Positions 11,511 to 21,123 of a stretch of DNA of 64,000 nucleotides are shown here, piece after piece. A program made the position numbers and the translations under genes. This DNA is from Clarkia xantiana subsp. parviflora (lineage: Eukaryota > Streptophyta > Magnoliopsida > Myrtales > Onagraceae), in the NCBI GenBank assembly GCA_036873135.1, contig JAPTYO010000008.1, positions 45,178,441 through 45,242,440 of the forward strand. Reading direction: 5' to 3'. Under the pieces are notes generated by a model. It made no database searches. It was not told where the DNA came from and was given only the letters and a program-made list of their open reading frames with translations. Each line of letters starts with the position of its first letter. The stretch's first letter is position 1.

Positions 11511-11854
11511 GTGGGTAGTAACGCACAAGATTTTGAACCGGTACATGCTACTTATGGGTAGTAATGTGCAAGATCCTTAAACCGGCACTTGCCATTTATG
11601 GGTATTAATGCGCAAGACCTTGAAATCGGTACTTGCCATTTATGGGTAGTAATGCGCAAGACCTTGAAACCGGTACTTGCTTTTTATGGGTAGTAATGCG
11701 CAAGACCTTTAACTGGTGGGTAGTATGCTTGCAGTATTTCATGGGTAGTAACACACAAGACTTTGAACTGGTACTTTCCATTTATGGGTAGTAATGCGCA
11801 AGACTTTTAAACCGATGCTTTCCATTTATGGGTAGTAATGAGCAAGACCTTTAC
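11511..11854. repeat. tandem array, about 46-bp unit, 7 copies
   Basis: The unit is close to ATGGGTAGTAATGCGCAAGA followed by CCTTGAAACCGGTACTTGCCA and TTT. Copies drift by a few substitutions and one is shortened near 11710. It is internal to LARD-B; no coding role. Confidence 0.9.
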
Positions 11855-11884
11855 ACATACGTAGAAGAGTCGTCTCACCAAGGC

Positions 11885-12420
11885 GAGACTTTAGTTTTTC
11901 CCGTCTCTTAGTCCACTCTAAGCGACATTGTAACAAGACGCTACTTGTTAATTTGGTGCATTTTTCCATCCGTTAGTTGGGAACACCCCGCATAACGTTG
12001 TTGCAAGGCGTTCCTTTGGCTAATCCATGTACTTACCTTGCGATGCTACTACGCCTCCACTTGGTTATTCCAAGGGGCGGAACAGAGGTCGTGCAATACA
12101 CATTGTAGTTTTTACCGTCTCTTGGACCATTCCAAAGCGATGTTGTGGCAAGACACGACTTGCTAATTTAGATGTGTTTTATTTCCGCTACTTGGGAACC
12201 CCCGCTGTAACGTTGTGGAAAGATGTTGTTTTGCTATTCCCGTACTTACCTTGCGATTCTACTACACCTCTTCCTGGTTACTCCAAGGGGCAGTACAAGA
12301 TCGCGTTGTTGCAGTTTTTACCGTCTCTTAGTCCATTCCAAGTCGACGTTGTGGCAAGACTCGACTTGATGATTTGGCGAGTTATAATTCCATTACATTT
12401 TCACATCCAAGATAACATTT
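11885..12420. repeat. diverged ~210-bp tandem repeat, about 2.5 copies
   Basis: TTTTTMCCGTCTCTTRGWCCA recurs at about 11893, 12110 and 12315, each followed by TCYAAGCGACRTTGTRRCAAGAC and, later, TACTTACCTTGCGATNCTACT. The open frame at 12027-12551 runs through the repeats and has no recognisable domain, so I leave it out as a gene. Confidence 0.75.
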
Positions 12421-12554
12421 TACAAGACTCGACTTGTAGAGTTAGCGAGTTTTTCGAAGCATTGCATATAACGATGATCTCAGGATATGCTCCTGCCGGC
12501 GTAGAAAGGTGCTTAGTAATGAATGCTACTGGTCTTGATAGTACGCAATAGGTT

Positions 12555-12838
12555 CTCATGGGGTTGACCTTGTATAGAGGATGTCATGCCCTGTAGTATG
12601 GGGTGGTCCTCGGAAGGAGGATCTCACGCCTTGGTGTGTAGTAATCTACTGGGCTTGATACTCCGCAGTAAAATGACATGGGGTTGCCCTCGTATAGAGG
12701 ATGTCACGCCATGATTCATGGGGTTGCCCTCGTATAGAGGATGTCGCGCCATGTTGTAGATGACCGCGTCCTTCTTAATAATCCAAGGTGTGGCCGTTGT
12801 AATCATAGGGTTGCCCCTCAAGCTGGGGATGTCACGCC
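12555..12838. repeat. irregular array of GGGGTTGCCCTCGTATAGAG units
   Basis: The unit GGGGTTGCCCTCGTATAGAG followed by GATGTCACGCC recurs about six times at uneven spacing. On the element's strand it has the same theme as the GGGAGCCTATCCCGCG repeats of LARD-D (50610-51600), so it may be the diverged counterpart of that array. Copia-1 interrupts it at 12839. Confidence 0.75.
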
Positions 12839-13438
12839 TGAAGGATTACGGGGCTAAATACAACGGAAACATAAACTAGGTACATGCTAGTAATCAGAAT
12901 TACGTAGAGGAAGATGTGCACTTACCTTAAACCTTTTCCGTAGTCCGAAGATTTTGCTGAGGGAGTTCTCGATCCACCGGACGGAACCCGTAGAGGTTCT
13001 TGTTAAGGAAGCCCTACGCGATATAGTCTCCACAGCAAAGCCTCTGATCGATTCTTGGTAGGGTCAGATATCCGTAGTGTTTTGCTCAAAGAAAATTGGC
13101 ACACCCTTGGTGGTGGTGTGAGGTTCGGCCGAAACTATTATTTAGGGATGAGGGTTTTTCTCTCAAATCACCACAAAGGAGGAATTGTGAAATTGCCCTA
13201 ATAAAACCCATAACACTCCCTATTTATAGAAGGAGCAAAGTGGACAAAAGTCCACTTTGTCCCCTACATGTTTCGGCCAACCTATGTAGTATAAGGGAGG
13301 CCCAATTTTGAGCCTCTCATGTCAATTGGGATTTGGGTCAAGCCCAATTTCCCTAATGTAACATTTACCCAATTTCTTAGGTAACATATACATATTAATG
13401 GGCTTCCATTTACGGCGCCCAATCACCATATGCTAACA
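12839..13438 (-). repeat. 3' LTR of Copia-1 (600 bp)
   Basis: On the minus strand it starts TGTTAGCATATGGTGATTGG at 13438 and ends CCGTAATCCTTCA at 12839 (family end AATCCAACA). TATAAATA is at 13228-13221. A perfect dyad, CAAAGTGGAC / GTCCACTTTG with an AAAA loop, lies at 13236-13259, just upstream of the TATA box. Flanking ACGCC (12834-12838) is the candidate target-site copy. Confidence 0.9.
13236..13259 (-). promoter_or_regulatory. promoter-proximal dyad of the Copia-1 LTR
   Basis: 10-bp arms CAAAGTGGAC (13236-13245) and GTCCACTTTG (13250-13259), with a 4-nt loop that is TTTT on the element's strand. It lies 7 nt upstream of the TATA box. The same dyad with changed arm sequences is in the Copia-3, Copia-4 and Copia-5 LTRs. 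Confidence 0.65.
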
Positions 13439-14256
13439 GCTCCAACTCGCCGGAATGGGAGGGTGCTTGTTAATGTATTGTTGTTCAAATCGCATCAAAA
13501 TTTCACTTTTTTGATCTTGCCCCTGCTTCCGAATAGTTCATACGAGGTTTTCCGTGCGACCGGCGGATACGACGAGCATCGTGCTACTCATTTGTTAAGA
13601 GTGTTGTAGCGCCCGCGGAACGTTGATTCACTATCTCAAATCAACCTGTTAAAAACATCAAATTGTATTGCGCCGTATCCTCGGTCAACTGTTAATTCTC
13701 CAATTGCCCAATTTCCACATAGGAATACATCTCCAAGGCATCCGTACAAGTATTCACAACCTTCAACTAATATCCGGTTGGTGGCCACCAAGTGAATACA
13801 AGAGTCGGTGAGTTACAGGTGAACTTGACTATCCCCATTGCTCATACCCTTAGTCAAACCCAACCGGTTTCCAAAGACGTGGTAAATTGACCTTTTTCTT
13901 CAACACTGTGCTCATACGCTGGGAAACGAACATTGAGCCTGACCTTAGGTATGAGTTATGAGTCCATGAGGATACTTCGGGTGCCTCTTCATAAGGCTCC
14001 CAGGATCAATCACATGCTCAAGGTGAAGAAGTTTATGCCCATCCGAATCTCGAGGATTCTACCTAGCACAACCGAGCATGACCCCGTGGTCGAACATGGC
14101 ACGCGTAGTATGAAGCACGCGGCGATAGCATACCCGAACATCGTCAGGTGTGGGATATGTCAATGATGCTATCGCAAATTTTCATCTGGCCCAGAATGTG
14201 GTTAATGACTAACAGAGTTCATCACCGGTGATGTGCAAAACGAAGATCATGTCGTG
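13439..14256 (-). other. 3' untranslated region of Copia-1
   Basis: This stretch between RNase H and the 3' LTR matches 19500-20420 of Copia-2 (opposite strand) over most of its length, and a shortened version is present in Copia-3 (36331-36803). It has no open frame of note. GCGAGTTGGAGC next to the LTR (13439-13451, minus strand) occupies the polypurine-tract position. Confidence 0.7.
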
Positions 14257-16225
14257 TTACTCCGAAACCAAGTGATTGTTTTGCGTAACCAAGTATTCTA
14301 AAGTGATTATATTATCTTCTACCATAGATTTAGCATAATTATATTTCACATCAATGTGTTTAGTCCCACTATGGTACTTTGGATTCTTTATTGCCGCAAT
14401 AGCTGCCTGACTGTCAGAGTACACCTTCACAGGCTTACTCCCGACATCGCCACCAAGTAGCGCAGTAAGAAGCCTTTTCAGCCAGATCGCTTCCTGTGCA
14501 TTTTTGGAGAGAGCAACAAATTCCGATTCCATCGTAGACAGCGCAACATAGGATTGCTTCTTGCTCGTCCATGAAATGGCGGCATCATCAAGGAGAAACA
14601 CTCCTCCTGTGGTGGACTAACGATCGTCTGGATCGCCACCATGGTCGGCATCACTGAATCCGGCCAGTTCTAACTTCCAGCCCTCATAGCACAGTACGTA
14701 GTTGGCAATACCTTTCAGATATCGTATGATCCGCTTTACAACTTTTAAATGTTGATAACCAATGTCTGATTGGAATCTTGTTGCTAGGCCCACAGCGTAA
14801 CAGATGTCCGGACGAGTGCAAAGCATGGCGTACATGAGACTTCTGACCAGGCTTAAATACTCTGCACTCCTCATCTGTTCACGCTCTTGCTGGTTCTTCG
14901 GGCCTTCACGTTTTGACAACGTGCACCCGAATACTACCGGTGTCTCCACGGGTTTGACATCTTGTAATCTAATTCTTTTTCAACAGTTTGTTGATGTAGG
15001 CTTCCTGAGATAGACACAATCTCCGGTCGGCACGATCTCTAGCAATCTTAATGCCCAAGAGGTACGTACCCTCTCCCATGTCTTTCATCTCAAATACAGA
15101 TGCCAACCAGGATTTTGATTCATGCATGAAACTCACATCATTCACAACAATGAGTATGTCATCCACGTATAAAGTTAAAATGACGTAGTTAGACTCAAAG
15201 TTCTTTGTATACACGCACAGATCCTTGTGGAGATTCACGAATCCGTTTCCAACGATTTACTCGTGGAATATGCGGTACCATTGCCGAGACGATTGTTTAA
15301 GACCGTAAATGGTTCCTTGGAGTTTAAAAATTTTACGTTTGTTACTAGGAGTAATGAAACCCTCCGATTGCTCCATATAGATCTCTTCCTCCAGATTTCC
15401 GTGGAGGAATGCGGTCTTAACATCCATTTTGTGCAGCTCTAGATCGAGGCATGCGACCAGGGCTAGGATTGCCCTGACGGTGGTGTACCACACAGTCGGT
15501 GAGTATGTCTCATCAAAGTCAACTCAGTGAAGTTGGGTATATCCTTTCGCAACTAGTCGAGCTTTGTATCGCTCGACATTTCCATCAGCAGTGAGTTTCA
15601 GTTTCAGAACCTCCTTAGCCCCTATGGCCCTGCGTTTAGCAGGTAAATCAACTAAAGACCATACCGAATTGGCTTTCATTGAGGCGATCTCTTCCTCCAT
15701 TTCTTTCCTCCATTCCTTCGCTTGAGGTCTTTTCAACGCTTGTTGAACCGTTACCGGTTCGTCAACAGAAGTTAGGGTGAATATCTCACCCTTCTCGATG
15801 AGATACTTTTTAGGAGAAGTTTGATGCCTTTGACTTCGTCTAGGCTCGTTCATCCCATCTTGTGTCTGAACGTTGCTCCCAGTCAGAATAATGCTTTCAA
15901 TCGGAGCATCACTCCCAATGGGAACAAGTGCAGTGCTAGAACCTTGACCTATAACTTTTCTTGGACGACCTCTCGGTCTCGGGATTCTACCTCCGAGATT
16001 AATTCCTTGATCACTTGGACCTTGAACCAAGTTTGTTGATCTACTCCCACTGGGAACAATGGGTAGTTGTAGCATTATTGGATTTTCATCCAGCGGTCTG
16101 GCTACGTGACTATCAGGTTCAACTTGATTCGCACCTGCAGTAACAGTGATTTGTGTGGTAGGATTGACTCCTCCCACTGGATTTCCTATGAAAACGTCTC
16201 CATCTTCATTTACCATTTCATTCAC
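14257..16225 (-). pseudogene. pol: Copia-1 pol remnant: linker, reverse transcriptase, RNase H
   Basis: The open segments are 16225-15524 (linker rich in Pro/Arg, then the RT start with WRKEMEEEIASMKANSVW and ERYKARLVAKGYTQ), 15493-15257 (LDLELHKMDVKTAFLHG), 15238-14969 (with the catalytic YVDD at 15169-15158), 14949-14617 and 14601-14257 (RNase H, with FSDADHGGDPDDR, WTSKKQSYVALSTMESEF and KHIDVKYNY). Frameshifts and a TAG at about 14619 break it. Ty1/copia pol copies RNA into DNA and removes the RNA strand in the particle. The RNase H end is altered after ITLEYL, where related copies continue to a C-terminal end. Upstream, C-terminal integrase-like residues can be read in a shifted frame to about 16400. 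Confidence 0.85.
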
Positions 16226-17470
16226 TTGCGTTGTTGCCTCAAATCTCCCACTAGAATTAAGTGGGACCTGACCATCATATCGTTATCCTACTTCAATTCG
16301 ATCAAGACTTTGTCTGTTTTCATTTCACGAAGCGTTGGAAATTCGTCCTCAAGGTATGTAACGTCTCATGTTCAACCACGTCACCATTATCACTAGCTAA
16401 TTTAAACATGTATCCTCTAAGAGTAGTTATCATACTCTCGGTTCAAATACTCGTTTAATGCGCAAGTTAATGTCGCATGATGATAAGATTCAGCTCGTTA
16501 TCATTCCTTTTAGCTTTTATTGCGTCGTGTTTGACTGATTTTGTGAAACATATTTCTACATTGATGTGAGTCAACCGCTTTTCATCCCGTAGGGAACATT
16601 TGTTGTTGAACTCGAACATTATGTTTTCACACCATGCCAGTTGAAGTGTGTTATCGATATAAATGTCTTGCCAAACTACTCGTTCAAGGCATTTAGTGGG
16701 AGGGTCATTTTACCGACATCATCCTTTTCATTAGCTAATTCATCTCAAAGACTTATCCATCTTTGAACTGTGCATTGGGCTTTCGCCTTATGCGTCAGTT
16801 GATACTTTACGAATTCGTGGTAGCTTGTAAAGCATACCTTTTTTCATCGTGTAAGTATTGAATGAATTATTCCCAAAGGGAGGCAAATGAAAATTTAGAC
16901 ATTCATTCATTAAAACACTTCATCATTAAATTCGTACTCTGAAAACGATGTGTTCCGTCTTTCGAGGTACACGCGCCCGTGGCGCCTATTCCAGGTTTAA
17001 CCCACGGTATAAATCGTTTCATTTCCAAAATTTAATTTAATTTAATCCTATCGGTGTCGCACATGTTCATCATTACAGAATTTATCATATAATGGAGTAC
17101 TCACAAATAAGAACGATTTAAATCTCTAATTTAAAAGCAATGCATCGAACAACAATAATGCGATCAAACAGCTCAGTGTGGATGGATAATCAATACTCGG
17201 TCCAAGAATTTGTTACATGCGTATAAAGAAATGGTTCCTATGTTTCAAGGAACTTATTATCAATGAGTATTTTAAACTTAAAAATCAAAAAGTTCTGGCA
17301 AGTAAAGATAAAGACTATCGTCTACTCTTTATTGTTCCGGGGCATCCTCCTTCAGGTTCGCGTCGGTTCTGCTTCTCGGTTCTGTAATCCAAAAGGGTAA
17401 ACTGAATTACTCTCGAGTAAGAAGAATCCAAGGAGAATTTATGACTTTCATCATTATTTCTCAGTGCGTA
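16226..17470 (-). other. decayed internal region of Copia-1 (protease/integrase position)
   Basis: No domain is readable beyond a short integrase-end-like piece near 16320-16400. The stretch aligns by eye with 33560-34330 of Copia-3 and 62240-62990 of Copia-5: CCTCGAAAGACGGAACACAT, GTTCCCTAYGGGATGA and CATTAATTTGCGCATTAAAC recur in the same order. So the non-coding state is shared by the family and is not damage private to this copy. Confidence 0.55.
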
Positions 17471-17474
17471 CCTT

Positions 17475-17600
17475 AGGAGGATTGGTACAAGCAGCAACCA
17501 GGTGGCCTTTTACACCACACCTGAAACAAGTTCGAGATTCCTCTCTACGTGTCTGTTTTGCTTGCCTTTTCTTTCCACCAGATTGCTTGCGTTTGAAATT
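17475..17600 (-). pseudogene. gag: Copia-1 Gag zinc knuckle fragment
   Basis: On the minus strand a Lys/Arg-rich run is followed by CFRCGVKGHLVAAC, an exact CX2CX4HX4C retroviral-type knuckle, then TNPPKVRTEK and a stop. Such knuckles bind RNA in the nucleocapsid part of Gag. The frame is separated from the upstream gag segment by an AT-rich insert at about 17640-17825. Confidence 0.8.
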
Positions 17601-17639
17601 TCTCTGAGGTTTTGGAGAATAGAAGTTGAATATTGATGA

Positions 17640-17825
17640 AATTATCTATTAAATCCATATTATTTTATTCATTTAGAATAGTTAGAATTCTAATTAATCA
17701 TTTCTTAATCATTTCATTAATTTCGAAATAGAAGATAATTTGAATTGTTCTTTATTGTGAAATAAGATTCCAATCTGATCTGATTGATTACACAATCATT
17801 ATCAAGTTTCGATTTAATAGACTTG
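17640..17825. other. AT-rich insert between gag and zinc knuckle
   Basis: About 185 bp of very AT-rich sequence splits Copia-1 gag from its knuckle. Its texture (GAAATTAATGAAATGATTAA, GAATTCTAACTATTC on the minus strand) differs from the flanks and recalls plastid intergenic DNA, but I cannot confirm an organellar origin. Confidence 0.35.
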
Positions 17826-18200
17826 TCAGCCTTGTTCTAAAGGTCTTTTCCTTTCCTCTTGCGCTTACCCCTTTGCTCAACTGGTATGGAGGATGTAATA
17901 TGCATTTCCGCTCTAGGCTTTTCATCCTTGAGACGATCCTCCTCCAGCTTGACATGAACTCGCACTTTCTCGAGGTTATCGAGTTAAGGGGCATGGGCAA
18001 GGTACATTTTCATGCTATTCCAAGAGTAAGGAAAAGAACGGATCACACATTGGACTTTATGTTCATCTGACAGGATTTCTCCTGCCTCCTTGAGTTCAAC
18101 AAGCATGTTAGACATATGGCTAATATGCTCCATTCATCGTATGCTTGGGATTCATCTTGTAGGAGTCTAAATAGATGTTTAATAATTGCTTCTCGGCTGT
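17826..18200 (-). pseudogene. gag: Copia-1 gag remnant
   Basis: The minus-strand frame reads HMSNMLVELKEAG, then DEHKVQCVIRSFPYSWNSMK, then a stop, then VRVHVKLEEDRLKDEK and a basic tail. This is the conserved middle of the Ty1/copia Gag domain (a 'DEQ..QAVIRSLP.SW' core followed by a Leu/Glu-rich helix). The N-terminal part is missing, because the element ends at the junction with Copia-2. Confidence 0.8.
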
Positions 18201-18204
18201 GTTG

Positions 18205-19555
18205 TATACAAAGCCCGACTAGTTGCGAAAGGATATACCCAAATTCACGGAGTCGACGTTGATGAAACAAACTCACCGACTGTGCGTTACACCACAGTCA
18301 GGGCCATCCTATTGCAAGCCTCGATCACGAGACTGCATTAAATGGATGTTAAAACCGCATTTCTCCACGGAACCTGGAGGATGAGATCTATATGGAGCAA
18401 CCAGAGGGTTTCATTACTCCTGGTAAAGAACGTAAAAGTTTGCAAACTCCAAAAATCTATCCATGGTCTTAAACAATCGTCTCGGCAATATTATCGTAGG
18501 TTCCACGAGGAAATCGTTGAAAACGGATTTGTGAACCTCCATGAGGATCCCTGCGTTTACACTAAGACCTCCGGGTCTAAGTACGTCATCTTAACCTTAT
18601 ACGTGGATGACCTACTCATTGCTGAAAACGATGTGAGTTTTTTGAAACGGTCAAAGTCCTGGTTGGCATCAGTATTCGAGATGAAAGACATGGGAGAGGC
18701 TACGTACATCTTAGGCATTAAAATCGCCAGAGACCGTGCCGCCCGAAGATTGTGTCTATCTCAAGAATCTCATATCAATAAATTGTTAAAGAGTTTCAGA
18801 ATGTTGAATGCCAAACCCGTGGAAACGCCGGTTGTACTCGGGTGCGCGCTGTCAAAGCGTGATGGCCTGAAGAACCTGCAGGAGCATGAACAGATGAAGA
18901 GTGGCGAGTATTTGATCATGGTAGGAAGCTTAATGTACGCCAAGCTCTGCACTCGTCCGGACATCTGTTAGGCTGTGGGCCTAGTAGCGAGATTCCAATA
19001 AGACTTTAGCTATAACCTTTTAAAAACCGTAAAGCGAGTCATACAGGTACTGCCGATTACGTATTGTGCTATGAGGGCAGGAAGATAGAATTGACCAGTT
19101 TTAGTGACGCCGACCATGGTGGTAATCCAGATGATCGTAAGTCCACCATAGGAGGGGTCTTCCTCCTTGCTAAAGTCGCCATTTCATGGACGAGCAAGAA
19201 GTAATCATGGGTTGCGCTGTCTACGATAGAATCAGAATTCGTTGCCCTCTCCAAAACGCACAGGAAACAGTCTGGCTGAAAAGGCTTCTTACTGCATTGT
19301 TAGGCACTGACGAAATTAGAGTAAACCCGTAAAAGTATACTCCGACAGTCAGGTAGCCATTGAAGCAGTTAAGAATCCAAAGTACCACAATAGGACCAAA
19401 CACATCGATGTGAAATACAATTATGCTAAATTTGTTCTGGAAGACAATATAATCACTTTAGAATACTTGTCCACAGACAAAATGTTCGCGGACCCATTAA
19501 CTAAGCCATTACGTAGAGAGACTTTCGAAAAGCACGTAAAAGTGATAGCATTTTG
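18205..19555 (+). pseudogene. pol: Copia-2 RT-RNase H remnant
   Basis: The longest open part is 18342-18971: MDVKTAFLHG, a frame change, HEDPCVYTK, YVDDLLIAEN (catalytic YVDD), KDMGEATYILGIKI, LMYAKLCTRPDIC. RNase H pieces follow to ADPLTKPLRRETFEKHVK near 19490-19540. Defects: a one-base deletion after TTTCTCCACGGAA (18361-18373), a TAG after PDIC, and a deletion at about 19040 (CGAGTCATACAGGTACTGCC). The first and last are shared with Copia-3. Confidence 0.85.
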
Positions 19556-20420
19556 ACCTTTGAAATAATATTCCGATTGAAAAAAAGAATTGCAAATTGA
19601 GTATATAATTCATCGACGTCATAATGATAAATAACATCGGATTTTACGGTCTATAAACTAAGTCGTAGGAACCAGGGGGGATAAACCTGGTTAAACGGAA
19701 CGATAACTTGGTCACGCCTAAAAGCATGACTAGATCTTCGTTTTGCAAATCGCCGTGTTGAACTCTGTCCATCATTAAAATCACATTCAAGGCCAGATAA
19801 AAGATTTTGTGATAGCATGATTGACATATCCCATCGCTGGCTTGTCCAGGTGTGCTATCGACGCGTGCTTCATACTACGCGTGCCATATTCGACCACGGG
19901 GTCATGCTCTGTTGTGCTAGCTAGAATCCTTGTGATTCAAAGGGCGCATGCTTCTTCACCTTGAGCGTGTGATTGATCCCGGGTATCTTAAGAATAGGCA
20001 TCCAAAGTATCCTCTCGGACTCAGAACTTATACCTAATGTCTGGCTCAATGTTCGCTTCCCGGCGTATGAGCATAGTGCCAAAGAAAAAGGCCAAGTGAC
20101 CACGGCTTTGGAAACCGGTTGAGTTAGACCAAGGGTATAAGCGATGGGGATGGTCATGTTCACCTATAATTCACCGACTCTTGTGTTCACTAGGTGGCCA
20201 CCAACCGGATATTAGTAGAAGGTTGTAAACACTTGTACGGATGCCCTGGAGAAGTATTTATATGTGGAAAATTGGGCAATTGGAGAATTATCAGTTGACC
20301 AAGGATACAGTGCGGTACATATTTTTTTTTTAACAGGATTGATTTACGATAGGGAGTCAACATACTGCGGGCGCTACAATACTCATAACAGATGAGTAGC
20401 ACGATGCCCGTCGTATCCGC
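19556..20420 (+). other. 3' untranslated region of Copia-2
   Basis: It matches the reverse complement of 13440-14250 (Copia-1). No open frame on the plus strand is credible. It ends where Tat-1 begins, short of the polypurine tract and LTR. Confidence 0.65.
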
Positions 20421-20878
20421 TAATGGGTTTCGATATAGCCGTTAGGCCCATTAACGGCGACTAAACGGCGAAGTAGGCCCACTGGGCCCCAAAAGAGGCT
20501 TAGAAGACCAATACGAGAGGTCCCGACAAAGAACGGTCCCGACATACGAGCTGAACACTCCCAATCCTATGCCTAAGTAGGCCCCGATGATATGCCTTTG
20601 AGTAGGCCCCGACGATATGCCTTTGAGTAGGCCCCGATATTGAATCCCTGAGAATGTTGACCCTGTCCCGATGACGAGGGGCCCCGAGCGGTGACCAAAA
20701 GAGATAACTCTGGAGTCCCCGACATCCGTCGGGACTTGCCACCAGAGAACGAGGCCGAGAAACACGCCCACTATCAACATAGTGGGGAAGTGGCCTGAAA
20801 AGACGGAACGTGGGCTACTGGCCGAGATAAACGGAACTTGGCAGTTATCTCAACAGGTAACTGAGGTGACCCCTCCCC

Positions 20879-20886
20879 TATATAAA
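20879..20886 (+). promoter_or_regulatory. TATA box of the Tat-1 LTR
   Basis: TATATAAA sits in a C-rich context (CCCCTATATAAAGGAAGG), about 90 bp before the R-region motif, as in the other Tat LTRs. Confidence 0.65.
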
Positions 20887-20985
20887 GGAAGGAGTTACCT
20901 CAGGATTGATACGTTGAACATTCACATACTCATACTTGTTTGCCAGTCTATACCGAGATACTCATTTAAGCATCAGAGAGGGATT

Positions 20986-21001
20986 CTGGGTCACCGCCCG
21001 G
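20986..21001 (+). promoter_or_regulatory. conserved hairpin of the Tat-1 LTR
   Basis: Arms CTGGG (20986-20990) and CCCGG (20997-21001) pair with one G-U; the loop is TCACCG. It follows AGCATCAGAGAGGG and precedes CTTCTTGCAGG. It is the shortest stem of the six LTRs compared. Confidence 0.5.
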
Positions 21002-21088
21002 TCTATCCCCTTCTTGCAGGATTACTTGGAGCGAAGGAGTTCGGACCTCCGTCAAGAACGTACCGGAGTTCCAACCGTGATCCAACAT

Positions 21089-21105
21089 TAGCGCCGTCTG
21101 TGGGA
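21089..21105 (+). promoter_or_regulatory. primer binding site of Tat-1
   Basis: TAGCGCCGTCTGTGGGA follows the LTR by one base. It is the Tat-type site, TGGCGCCGTCTGTGGG in LARD-D, with one mismatch near the start. A tRNA 3' end primes minus-strand DNA here; I have not assigned the tRNA. Confidence 0.75.
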
Positions 21106-21123
21106 AACGAAGCAAAAAACAAA

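Larger units (their letters stand above)
7390..12838 (-). mobile_element. LARD-B: inverted 3' part of a non-autonomous Tat-type element
   Basis: Read on the minus strand, the tract GACTCGGGGGCAAA (8064-8077) leads into a 3' LTR (8063 down to 7390). The internal part carries an antisense ORF on the plus strand, a 27-bp array also found in LARD-D, and other tandem arrays, but no gag-pol. At 12839 it is cut by the 3' LTR of Copia-1; ACGCC (12834-12838) would be the target copy. The more 5' portion is missing here. LARD-C (39050-40504), in the same orientation, corresponds to the next more 5' part of the family and may be a displaced piece. Confidence 0.75.
12839..18204 (-). mobile_element. Copia-1: Ty1/copia element, inverted, 5' end missing
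   Basis: Reading on the minus strand from high to low coordinates: gag remnant, CCHC knuckle, a decayed region, integrase-RT linker, reverse transcriptase, RNase H, 3' untranslated region, 3' LTR. Its 5' LTR and gag start are absent; at about 18204 it abuts Copia-2 head to head. The gap between knuckle and RT is only about 1.1 kb, too short for a normal protease plus integrase, so part of the polyprotein is deleted. It is the least frameshifted pol of this family in the window. Confidence 0.85.
18205..20420 (+). mobile_element. Copia-2: 5'-truncated copia unit
   Basis: It begins inside RT (matching Copia-3 from 34969) and ends at TCGTATCCGC, which corresponds to 36778 of Copia-3, only 26 bp before the 3' LTR. 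It shares several disabling deletions with Copia-3. Tat-1 then follows. The truncated LTR at 29756-30325 continues the alignment after a gap of 58 bp, so Copia-2 and Copia-3 were probably one tandem array into which Tat-1 inserted. Confidence 0.8.
20424..21087 (+). repeat. 5' LTR of Tat-1 (start approximate)
   Basis: It ends CCGTGATCCAACA at 21087, directly before the primer site. The start is inferred from where Copia-2 homology stops (20420) and the first TG (20424); without a 3' LTR it cannot be confirmed. TATATAAA lies at 20879-20886. The motif AGCATCAGAGAGGG is at 20969-20982, with a hairpin at 20986-21001 (CTGGG / CCCGG). Repeats of GTAGGCCCCGAYRATATGCC lie at 20575-20640. Confidence 0.75.

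Noticed and set aside
12027..12551. 174-codon ORF as a possible gene
   Set aside because: It crosses two copies of a ~210-bp tandem repeat inside LARD-B and shows no domain.
20421..20424. Exact start and target duplication of Tat-1
   Set aside because: No 3' LTR exists to compare, and the copia flank is missing 58 bp, so no duplication can be claimed.
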